DNA of 64,000 nt from Ceratobasidium sp. AG-K (Eukaryota > Basidiomycota > Agaricomycetes > Cantharellales > Ceratobasidiaceae): the NCBI GenBank assembly GCA_037039685.1, contig JAWNGF010000001.1:2976001-3040000 (forward strand), written 5' to 3'. Numbering within the stretch: the first letter of the stretch is position 1; every line of letters begins with the position of its first letter. The notes under the pieces are model-generated. The model saw only the letters and a list, made by a program, of their open reading frames with translations, did not search any database and had not been told where the DNA came from. Shown here one piece after another: positions 12,243-23,177 of this stretch. Made by a program: the position numbers and the translations under genes.

Positions 12243-15200
12243 TCACAGGAACCGCTCAAATAAATCCTCTGCATCGAACTCGCCACTCAACATTTCTACG
12301 CTCGACGGCAGGACGCCCGTCTCAAATACACTCGCAAGCGTATTGTCCCACACTGCACTAGTCATCTCGGCAGGTCCCAACGAATCGGCCACGAGCGCTT
12401 GGCTTTGTCCGAGCGTCCTATGCGCCCGGTCCAGTTCGGCGCTCAAAAGAGGGTCAAACAAGTGATGCGAGTGAGCATAGTGTTGGGATGGGACATTGAC
12501 GGATACGGGCGGAGGATTGTGCCCGTCCCCTTCAATTGGTGCTAATCCCCGCGCCGCGAGAGCGCGATTCCGGACCATGTGTAATGCTTTGATGCTTTCA
12601 GATGCGACGTGGTGGGACGTAGACATTGAACGCAAAAGGTTTTGGCCGGCTCGGATCCAGTAGTCAATATCTTCCGCTAGCGGATGATGCGGCTGAAGGA
12701 TGAGCACCGAAGCAAGTGTTACTACGATGGGCGAAATACTTAGTTGAGCGCGATAGCAGCCGGTAGGTAAGCACTTACACGCCGCATCAAAGGCGGAAAT
12801 GATACACAGGAACCATCGCAGTTGATGTCTCGGGATCTGTGAGTGCATGATTTGCTGGAATGCTAAGAGTCGTTTGCTGACTTAGAGTTAGTAAGTGTAA
12901 TCAGAATACAGATAGTCAACATATCCCACCAAACTTGAATGCAGACATCACACGCGTATTGATCAAACGCCTCCTGATGGCCTCGGTGTTCGCCTTCATA
13001 TGGAGGGACATCACGCTTATACACAAACGGTCGCTAAGAAAGTGCACAAGCGTTAGCCTTCAATGCAATATCTTCGGGTGAGTAAACACACCAGCAACAT
13101 AACCCTTGCGTGGTGTATTTGTAATACCAGGAGTTGGCTCTGCGAATCGAGTTGTGTATTAGATACGTTCCGTACATGATATGCTCAAGTACCGACCTGG
13201 AAAGTGATATAAGGCCGGACACTACCCTCCGAAGCTCCGTGTTTGAATGCAGGGGGGAGAGAAAGTTCAAACATGCGGATCTGGTTCTCCATATGCAAGA
13301 CAGTGCGGTACGACGGCGTCAGGACGTTGAAACAATGGTCAGAAATTTGTCCTAGGACTTGAGACCAGGAGATCTGCAAGATCTGGAAAGCTATTCGTGC
13401 GTGGTCAATTCATGCAAGAGGACCTATTCACTAAGAGAACATACTGTGTTCGGTTGGCTGGTTGACAGGGTGAGAGACCAGCTCGCGCTCCTCGATCAGT
13501 TCTGCCTTTTTCAAGGTGGACCTTGTCAGTAATTGATTCCTGAGCGGGCAAGTAGTGTAAGCATACTTGATCTGCATTCAGGGGTAGCCGGCAATCGCAG
13601 TGTTGGTCATGAATGACGTATGGCCGACATAGAACAAAGTTTTGAAGCCTGCCATTTACACTTTGTGAGCCAACGATATAGGGCTAGAAGGAGTAAGCAC
13701 CAACCGGTCATGCGTGTACAATATCCACCAAAGTCTACGCCGTTGTTCCGCTTCAACAGGGTTCATGTGCCATTTTGTCTCTCCATCACGGTGCATACCC
13801 ACTATCAAAAGGATATCATATAAGAACTGGGCCGGTCCAAGGAGATGACTGGTCATAACTTACTAGATTGTGCAGTTCGAATAGCAGATCCTGTGAAAAA
13901 GTGCTGTTTCAGTCAACATGAACCTATGGCGTAAACTAACCATACCGATTGTCCCATAATACTCGTTAACAATACCCTCATTTTCGAGATATATGGCTAT
14001 AAGGATCATAGCTGTGATGCGTTCGACTGTTGGACCCTGAATGCGTTCGCTATGCACCAACATTGCTCGTGCAAATTCAAACATCTTGCGACGGAGGTTC
14101 TCCTTGTCCATTGCACCTTCCACAAGAATAGCCTACATGAACGTAGTTGATTTGAGTAGGGCCCCATGTGTTAGTGGCACGGTCTCACCTGAGCATCCGC
14201 GTCCCCACAGAACTGCAAGGTGAGCGCACACATTGCGGCTAATAGCACACAAAAGTCCAAATCGGGCGCGTTCTGATGGTGCCTCCCGGAAAAGAACTCG
14301 AGATAGGCGTCATAGAACACTGGTTTGTGAACGGCGACACAATACCAGTGAATGGAAGATGCTTCGAAAAAGTACCGTGCCAGTTGACCTGTGACATGGG
14401 GTGAAGCGGGGAAGCTCGCAACTGGGTCCGCTGGGTTGAGTTCTTCCAAAGAGGGGGGTTTGTTTCCAAGCTAGCGCGAGTTAGTCGAGTGCGATCGATA
14501 CATCGGCCAATGAACTCACATGCGAAAGTAATACGGCAAGGGGGTTATCGCCAGTGCCTTGAGAGAGTTGGCCAAGCGCAGCGGCAGCATCCTGTACCGC
14601 CCGCTCGGTCGGAGGCTGCTCCTGTGAGGGCATATTCGGAGGCGGAGCAGGAATGGGAACATGCGAAGTGTTGGAGAGAAGATTCGCCATATCCGCCACC
14701 GACATGTTGGCGGGGTCACCAGCATGGCCATAGGATACGCGAACAAGCGCCTCGAGCTGTTCGATGCGCTGTGTCAGGCGCTCAGAATCGGATGTATCGA
14801 TTGTGGAAGATCTGTATGGAGTAAGTGGACCGCGCCGAGGGATATTGGAAGTACCTACTTGCGGGATGGAACGGGCGGACTCTCCATGATGCATTGGTCA
14901 CTCATACCGCGTTTCACGCTGCAACAAGCACGATTAGAGATATAACTTGCTTCGAGTATCTGTTCAGCTCACCATCTTGAGCACGGATTGCCGCGATCGC
15001 ACTACGAGTGGTCAGTAGGGCCTTGCCAAGAAAGTGGTCAACACACCTGTTGTTTCCGTCGGTGGCATTCTGGCGGAGGTAAAATAAGATACTGGACAAG
15101 AGGGGTTTAATTAGTATTTACCTGTGCAGCTCCTGTGTATTTTTAATTATCCAGATTAATCTCAGCGACGTGTCCGACTCTCATCGACTCACAATGTGAT

Positions 15201-15347
15201 TCTGTTCCGCTTGAGTTTCTTTTTCGGGGGAGGGCTTAATCCCGATGCGGCCGCGTCGGCCGAGTCGGGCTGGGCCGACTCTGCGACAAGAGGTGATCTA
15301 GGTGGCGCTAAGTTCTGTGGTGCACTCGCGGGCTCGCTGTTGGCCAT
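12243..15347 (-). CDS. Zn2Cys6 fungal transcription factor (744 aa)
   Basis: Nuclear sequence-specific regulator. Seventeen exons (minus, 5' to 3'): 15347-15193, 15132-15122, 15069-15047, 15001-14973, 14918-14859, 14811-14520, 14470-14189, 14132-13946, 13890-13864, 13801-13705, 13648-13567, 13505-13445, 13390-13197, 13139-13092, 13033-12910, 12862-12779, 12721-12243; all phases close. A basic run PKKKLKR precedes a binuclear zinc cluster of spacing C-x2-C-x6-C-x5-C-x2-C-x8-C (CTEC, CDRGNPC, CSRC, ending SDQC), which is assembled across five exons, one of only 11 nt. A heptad-like linker (RLTQRIEQLEALV) follows. The middle holds the fungal-specific transcription factor domain, seen in MGMHRDG, PVEAEQRRRLWWILY and the later CRPYVIHD. 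The C-terminus is acidic and low in complexity. The target genes are unknown; the FNT gene next door is a candidate only by position. Confidence 0.9.
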
Positions 15348-15522
15348 TGTGAGGGGAAAAGAAAGGGCGACGAGCTGGTCCGTTTCCTCCCTCGGACATC
15401 TGTGTGTGACGCTTTGGCCGCCCGTGCACGTGCAAGCCTCGCCACAAGTAAATAATCACCACTGTATTCGTCAATCTTATATGACAAATGTAACACATGG
15501 TCTCAGATCCTAGACCCTCAGA

Positions 15523-18500
15523 CTATTCCCCATACAGGTACTGGAATACAGTAATTAGTGGTTTGTTCGCCGGTTTGGGTCGGATACATACCTCAACCTC
15601 ATCGACTCCTCCACCTTCGCCCTCTGCAAACGTGCCCGTACGAGGGACTGGGCCGATTGGGAGTTCAATGTCATCCTGGACAGCTGAACCGACATCCTCA
15701 TCCAAACCAAACGGCAATACTGGTCTCAACCCGGATCCTGAACTCGACCGTCTACCCAACGGCGATCTAGCCATGGCCTCCAGCGTCCTGGGGCTCATGT
15801 GCTACCATTACAGACCTTTTAACTCTGGATTCACAAGGTACTCATCAAACTAACTTACCGCCCAATTGTTCGTGTTTTCGTCTGCCTCGGATGACCCTGC
15901 CTCCGAACTGTCTCCCTCACTCCTGGTTTCATCCCCCAGGATATTAATCGACCCGATGCTCTCCGAGTCACTGATCCCATCACCCAATCCTGCCCCCGCT
16001 GCAGACATCTTGGACAACTGCTTCCAAGCCGATTCGCCTGCACTCTCTCCGGCGCTGTTGATCTGTTCGGTGACGACAACGTGAGGCGGCAAAAGCGCGT
16101 CGGCGGCTTCGGCTTGATAATTATCCTGCTCGCCAAGATCAGACAGATACTCTTCGTACTCTGCTTCGAACGCCGCATCCTCGGGGATGAAGGGCAAAAA
16201 GTGCGATGGATCCGCAACTCGCGATTTAAGGGGGGGAAATACGTCTGCCTCGGCCGGCGTGTTGGGCGTCCCGTGCGGGCGAGGGATGTTGTCACCCCCT
16301 GCCACTCCAAGTGCGTCAAGTGTGGGTGCAGACTGACTCGAGTTCCGGCGATGTTGGTGAGAAGGAGGGGCGGCTGCGGCTGCACCGTAGCGTTTGGTGT
16401 TGTCTTGACAGAAAAGCTATTAGCGATTGAATAACCTTCCAGTATCTTTGAGTACGTACAGAATTTGACTAGCGTCCTCAGTGCTTGCTCCTGAACCTAG
16501 AGTCGCCCAAGCCTTGTCACCTCTCTCGCCAGGCGCGGAGCCGCTTATACTCACCATGGCATCCACGACATCGTCCACCTCGGCTCCAGACAGCCATTCA
16601 TCCCTTAGGTCGGGTCGACAGTGAAGATAAATTAATGTAATAACTTTCATGTTTGCTATCCACAAATTATATCAAATGTGGGTCAATCGAGCAGCAACAG
16701 AAATACTCACATTGCCTCCACTTACGTCCGCAATAAGGAACTTGGCTCTTCAATAATTTCAACACATGAAGCTGCAAAATGGGATGCGAAACTTTCAAAA
16801 TGCGCTTCAAAATTGCCTGTACACAAGTTTTAAGCAATATTTCTCCCCGCAGAACTGAACAAAAACACACCGAGCTCTTGTACTGAACCAGCAACCAGAT
16901 ACGATGGCTGCGGCCTTTGCTCAACTTTTGGACGATTTTGACAAAGTTGATATTGGCGAAAAAGTTACGCCATGAGAAATCTGTGATGAGCTCCACATCG
17001 TCTTCAATGCGTGGAGGTGGTGGTGCAGGCTCCTCGATCCGTTCATTGTGACCGGCGCGAGAGAAATTGAGGTGACAGAACCGGAAGAAGCTGACAAGCA
17101 ACATTAGCGCAGGGAATGGAAAACAAGTCGGCTTTTGTACATACTTCAGGTCCGGAATTTCGTTCTTGGCCACGATCACGCTCGACACCTCTTGCATCCC
17201 AAACATTTTAAGAACAAGCAGTATGCAGTTGCTATCTAGTAGTAGTTGACCAAGATGGTGGAACTTCATGATATCTGCACGCATTTAGTCGGCATGTACT
17301 TAACCGACGTATAGAAACCGCACTCACGCGATGCTTTAAACCATTTTAACGTGAGCATAAGGATAGCTGACACTGCTTTACTCGTGATCTCGCGGTGACG
17401 CATAACGTCGATCTCTTCTGGCGATGGGGGAGGTTGTGGCGGCATCTCTGGCGATTATGGAATCCGGCGTCAGGTTGCAGGGTGAGGGCGGGTCGCGTGA
17501 GAGGAAGGGAACGAGAGGCGATACGTGATGGTGCGTTAGCGGGATCAGTATAGTAATATAGGAGAATATTGAGCAAGTGCTTTGCTATCCACATAGGATT
17601 GACTGCGTACCCTGGACACCGAACCCAGACTGGGACGTATTTGGTGGGGGACCACCCGTTGCAGTAACTGTTGCGAGCAGAAGCTTAAGCAGGACAATTA
17701 CGCATGGTTGCAAAAGTGGTAGAATAGCGGACTAGTGGGATGATTCAATAAATGTGAGCGAATAACGGTGTGATAGACGCGTTACTTACGTATATAGTTT
17801 CAACGCGCCTGAGTCGGATCAAATCCTGCTTCTTATCTTTCAGCCTCCTGCGCTCCTTGCCGCCGACGTCCGCGCCACCGTTTAGAGCATCCTCCGCCTC
17901 TTTAATCAAGGCTTCCAGTTTCTTGACGTCGTTCAGTCCGGATGCGTTCTCTGCTAAGTCTTCCGATTTCCCAAACGAACTCGGGACCCCCACACCGACC
18001 CCGTTCCCCACGCCAACACCGATACCGCTTCCCCCCTCGCCTCCCACCCCAGTGGACGCGACGTTCCGAACGTTTGAAATCCCGCCACCTCCCAGACGAA
18101 CGCTCTCATCCACTCCAGTCTCCTCCCTCCAACAAGCCTCCCTAACCTCCCACATTTGCCATAGAGCCAAACTAACATGCATATGCTTCTTATAAAGCCT
18201 CTCAGCTTCTTTTACAGCAATCGGTATATTTCCAGTTGCCCGGCTGAATGGAAATACGAATGGTTTCGTCTGGTCTGTCTGGAACTGGAGCTTTTTTTGT
18301 TTTGGATTTTGCAAGTTTGGGTTCTGGTTCTGGTTAGGATTCTGGAGATGAGGTGGGGGAGAAGGTGCGGGTGTCCCGATCCCCATGCCTGTGCCCATGT
18401 TCATCTGCATGGGATCGTGCATGGGATGACCTTGTTGCCCCGGGTGATGTTGGTCCGAAGGATTTTGGTGATATGGCGGACGGACTGGGATGGGCGAGAG

Positions 18501-19928
18501 TGCAGTGGCAAGACGCTCGGTCGTGAGCTCCTTGTCGGATGCGGGGGGCGTGGGCACAAATGTAGGATATTTAACAGCAGATTCCTGGCGGAATGTGTTA
18601 AAGTCAATGGGAGTTGACTTGATAGCTTGGTCTACAAAATGTTCAATGCCGCACAATATCATGCTTTATGCATACTCACCTTGCGCCATCTCTGTCAGGC
18701 CAGCCAACTCTCGTCCGAGCTGCTTCACGCGACTGAGATCTCTAATACCACCCAAGCATGTCAAGAGACTCTTCCAAAGAACTAGAAGAAGCTACAGTAG
18801 GTTGGTACATGCGGTACATGAGCATATGTAGTGTCAATAATCAAGGAGTACAAACCTTTTTGACTGGATAGCCTCGAAGACTCTTCTCTTTTAGCGACGC
18901 GACTAGACTAAATAAATATATGGGGAGTGGCGGATCCAGACTCACTAGCGACCTGTTATTAAACACAATACAAGAGTAGAAATTACTCACTCAATTCATC
19001 CCCGAAATCCTCGTCTCCCTTCATGACTTCAACCATAAAGTAAAGGATTGCGTAGTACATCGATAGCTCTGTATTTACTTCCTCAATAAAGTCCTGCTTT
19101 TCTGCCTGTGAGATCCCAAGATGGCGCGTATCCGACTCGGAAATGTTGCTAAGTGTAACGCATGTCGAGTTGGTAAAGGGGAGAGAGAAGGGCGTATATC
19201 AGACTTTATAGCTGGCAGACGAGTCTATAACGTACCTCAGAACATCGTGTTTTGAACTCGAAATTTTAATCGCGTCGACAATCCGACTAAGACCGTCCGC
19301 ATTGCGGACAAGCTTCGCGTTGTCAATAATCCAGTGTAACTGGTGCTCAGGGGAAGTTGTTTCGACAAAAGTCCCTAGTCCTCCAGAGTAAATTTGGGCT
19401 CGGTGAAGTGCAAAAAAACTGATGGCATACCCTGGAGAATGTATAAAAGCCTCCTCGCATTGACAAATCGCTTTTCCGCGTCCCGATGCTCCAGACTTTC
19501 TAGCAAAAGCTCAATGTGGGCCCTCCTGTCCGCGATAGAGCTCTTTGTCCATTCTTATTGTGTATATTTAGAAACCAAATACAGTATTATTTGTTGACAC
19601 CGACGTACCGCCGTTAAAAGAACCTTGCCAAGCACGCATATTCTCGGCATATTGTGGAACCTCCACATATGAGAAAAATTCATCAATTTCATTGAATACT
19701 GTGTCTTCATCTTCGTATCTAAAATCAAAACGTTGTTGCTTTTATCGAAATTATCAATCATATCGTTGTGCAACAAGACCTGGTAGAACTTACCCGCTGC
19801 TTAGGCTGATTTCCGACCATAGACTTAAGTTGTCCAAGGGTAATTGAGTCCATCGAAGAGGGGTCATCATCTAGCAGCTGTTGGGCTTGTGGCAACGGCC
19901 GCATAAACGAAAGAGTTGAAAAGTCCAT
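15523..19928 (-). CDS. STRIPAK subunit, Far11/STRIP1/HAM-2 family
   Basis: Scaffold of the STRIPAK phosphatase-kinase complex, which acts in cell fusion, septation and sexual development in fungi. The N-terminal N1221 domain begins at 19928 (MDFSTLSFMRPL). Early exons are 19928-19794, 19738-19609, 19553-19431, 19374-19236 and about 19148-18986. Motifs include FRYEDEDTVFNEIDEFFSY and LKEKSLRGYPVKK. The DUF3402/STRIP C-terminal region has KPFVFPFSRATGNIP, KKHMHVSLALWQMWEVREACW, LKVSHPILQLHVLKLLKSQ, VPYCGRKWRQ and VITLIYLHCRPDLRDEWL. The rest is acidic and low in complexity. The last intron (51 nt, GTATGT...CAG, multiple of three) leaves the frame open if retained, so two C-termini are possible. 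Several middle junctions were not resolved to the base. An upstream in-frame ATG at 19964 is possible, but 19928 has the better family fit. Confidence 0.88.
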
Positions 19929-20272
19929 CGCGGTCGTTGGCCCTCTCGCCACTAAGTTAATCACGTGATTACCAATACATGTCTTAAATCAATATGCCAT
20001 AACAAACCCCGCCCACCCAACCCGTCGATTCCGTTACGTGTATTCGCGGACATAGGGTCAAACACAAATCGACATCCCTTCCCACTCATAACATTCAGCG
20101 CTTGCAAGAACATATGTGGCAAATTTTGTACTCGGTGGTCCCAAGAGCACCCAATTCCAAGTAGGGCCATGCTTGATTGACCCTAAACTTGATGGTCACT
20201 CCAACGGGCCCAGAGCACTCAGGGGCATTTATTATCTCCTTCTGACCGTACTCCTTCGAGCGTAGGTGCAAC

Positions 20273-22472
20273 ATGTCTGGGGCCGTTGTTAGTGCCACGT
20301 TCAGCGCCGTACAGCTCGTGTATGCCGCCTATCGGTAAGCCAACATATGAACCTTTTGAATAACGCTGGCTAATGTGGCGCCGACATACCCAAAGGGACG
20401 TCAGGTCTAGTAAGTAAATAGTCGTAGGAATATCTTCTCTCGCTCATAGAGAAGCGATTTAGACAAAGAACGATGCGCCACACTCGTTAAAAGAGCGGAG
20501 TTCGTTGTAGACCAACTTCAGGTGAATTTCTACTGTTTGTTTACTCAATAGCCTGAGCCAATAATCGTTGGATAGTCTCTCATTAATTGTCAAGGAGAAG
20601 AATCAGTTGTTGAACAGCTAGGAGTACTTCAGTCGTAAGTATTCCCTTCCGGATGACTCGTGACCCACGTTCACACAATCCAAGAGCATTTGAAGAGACG
20701 GCTCGCGTCATCAAAGATGTTGGGCACCAGAACTGGTTCATGGCTTTGCTAAACTCAGATCGGGATACTGTTCAGATTGAACACTGCCATCGGTGCTTGA
20801 CGGACCCCATGGCTCTTTGCAATGTATGCCGAACTATAGTGTCTATAAGCTGGCTTACATACCTCCGCTGTCGCTCTAGATCGAGCAAACTATCGACCAG
20901 CTCACTCTGCAAAATGCTAACGAGCGTGCTCGACGGGATGACCATAAGGAGATGATCTATGTTGCTCAGGGTGTGCAGAGTGAGTTGATCGCACAGGGGG
21001 AAATGATCGGCGAGGTTCTACAAATGGTCAGGGTGAGAGTATTTTATGGCTAGGGGAATCTAGTAACAATGTTAGTACCTATTCCAGTCACTTTCTTCGC
21101 AATCCTTTGAAGAAAATACTCAGGCAACAAGTCAAACGTCCCCCCCAAGGCAACGTGGGGCCTCTCCAGGCGGACGTGCGATGATGTATGGACCCACTGT
21201 GACACCAGGGGCGCACGCTTCTACTGACCCGCAGACTGGTTTAACGCGATCGACGTCTGGAATCCCCATTCCTCGACGCCTGCATCGGCAGCCTTGGAAA
21301 GACAAATGGCGGCTGCAAATGGTTCCCACGGGGTTTCGACGATCTTTACCAGCGATTAAAACGAACACTACGAAGAAGGCTATCAAACCAACTACCGTGT
21401 CCGGCGAGAATCAAGTGTGTCCCAGGGCTTTATTTACGCCTCCTCCTCTTCCTGGAGCCTCCGAGTGCTCCCGGGCAAATATTTTTGCTCAAACAAGCGA
21501 GCTTCCATCTTCTACACCCCCAAGTATCCCCTGCAGGTATCGCTCGCCCAAGAGCAATAACGTTTCAGGTGCCTCAGAGCCTCGGCTTTGCCCAAATGTA
21601 GCTTTAACACATTCAGCCTTTCTGGCTTTCAACCCTGCATATCCGCCAAGGTCTTCTAAGAGCGTCGCGTGCTCTGGAACGCACAACGGACAGGAAAGGG
21701 ATACTAGACCGCATACATCGACAGCTACGCATTCTCCCACTGTAACCCCTGGTCAATCCACCTCCCCACTCCGACGCCCCACCGATATGGAATATTCTCT
21801 GTCCGGACCAAGGGCGCCATCGAGACCCCCCTGCACTTCAAAATATGTTGAAATCCGGTACTATTCGGGGGATGTATCGTCAGGAATCCTTCTCTCACAG
21901 GCCTTCGGTGGGTCATACGCGTAAACCTGGGTACATTGACCATAATTGCAATTGTATCGTTTAGGAGCGCTTGGACAAACCTCACTCAGCGAACTGAAAT
22001 TAGCCTGCTCGCGTCCTTCCGATCCTGCGCTCCTAGTACGGTTGGATGCGAGTAGCTTTGTCATGCGGATGCCGGGAAACCTCCAACCTACTTCCATGTT
22101 GCGCATTACTCCACTAACGACCCACGGATGCCCAGTGCCAATTGTCTGGGTGCTTAAATCGCACACTTACAACACACATTTGGAGCCTATCAGGTTGTAT
22201 TCCGTCAAACAGAATCTAGGTCCCGAATGGGCCTTGGTGGGTAGGTCATTATCAATGCACAGGAGGGTAATTTTCTAACGCCGTCATTGATAGCTTGTGA
22301 TAAGAGTACACATGTTGAGGGCTTAATGAAGACCATTGGCGAACTTCTAGATGTAAAACCACTTCGCTGCTTTTGTCGGGAAGAAGGTGGACGCTTCCAG
22401 ATACCAAAAACGCAGCTATTACGGGACTGCGGGGTTGGTCGAGGAATGTATCTCGAAGTAGAGGTTGAGTAA
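20273..22472 (+). CDS. Hypothetical protein: helical N-terminus, disordered middle, ubiquitin-like C-terminus
   Basis: Not firmly identified. The start ATG is at 20273 (MSGAVVSATFSAVQLVYAAYR), followed by helices such as CATLVKRAEFVVDQLQ, FEETARVIKDVGHQNW and IEQTIDQLTLQNANERARRDD. This resembles the N-terminal four-helix bundles found in agaricomycete kinase/NLR-type proteins and in MLKL, which is an inference from pattern only. Exon 21088-21913 (approximate) encodes a Ser/Thr/Pro-rich disordered stretch. Two further exons encode a compact C-terminus. It ends with THVEGLMKTIGELLDV and QLLRDCGVGRGMYLEVEVE, shaped like the end of a ubiquitin-like fold. The junction between exons 1 and 2 is not resolved. 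The gene is divergent from the STRIPAK gene (344 nt gap) and convergent with MED11. No kinase or ATPase domain is visible. Confidence 0.6.
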
Positions 22473-22589
22473 ACTGGGTCAAGTAGATTGGGAGACGGTT
22501 TTCGCGCCCAAAGTTGTCATTAATAACAGTATTAATAACAGTACAGCACATTCACTATCACCCCTCAACTCACAGATGCACGTATTGGA

Positions 22590-23177
22590 TCATAATGGGC
22601 GGTTTTGCAGAGCTTCAAGGGTCTGTGCCAACGCTATCCAGGCCTCTCGCTCGACAAGGCTTTCCTGAAGTGCATAATGCAAGTTTTCATCCCCAGGCAG
22701 GCTTTCCGTATTGACACCTGGCGCCAACAGGGCTGCTTGAGCGCCAGTTGGTGCAATTGCCGCGGAGGAAATTCTCGCTTCACGTAGGTTCACGATCGCT
22801 TTTCTCAGTCCTTTTTGGACTGACTAATGCGACGGCGCTCATTTTGAGTAACATACGAGAGAAGATATCATACACGCACCTCGAGAGTCTCGTAATATTT
22901 TGTGGCTTCTTGCACAAACATTTCCGCGCGTTCCTCGCCGTCAGGTAGTTGTTCACCCGTCGTGTTATCTACAGGGTCTGCCCGAGGAATGGTAAGCAGG
23001 GATAATGCGGTAGCCGCAATGTGGAGTAGTCGGGCGATGTCCTGAATATGAGTGTAAGTGAGGTCACTTAAAGAGACAGCATGGAACAACCTTTTCGACT
23101 TCACCAAGGGCATGTATTTGCTTGGCGCTAGAGCTCGAAGACCATATACTAGACTGCCTTTGCCCAGAGTTGTTCAT
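22590..23177 (-). CDS. MED11: Mediator subunit 11
   Basis: MED11 is a small head-module subunit of the Mediator complex that contacts RNA polymerase II machinery. Exon 1 is 23177-23091 (29 codons, ending GEVEK). Exon 2 starts at 23041 with DIARLLHIAATALSLL, the family core, then an acidic loop and MFVQEATKYYETLE. The last exon holds NLREARISSAAIAPTGAQAA and ends at TGA (22590). The boundary of the second intron (about 22880-22800) is uncertain; the donor CGTGTAT keeps the frame. The total is about 150 aa, a usual length. It overlaps no neighbour and ends 117 nt from the convergent gene at 20273-22472. Confidence 0.8.
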
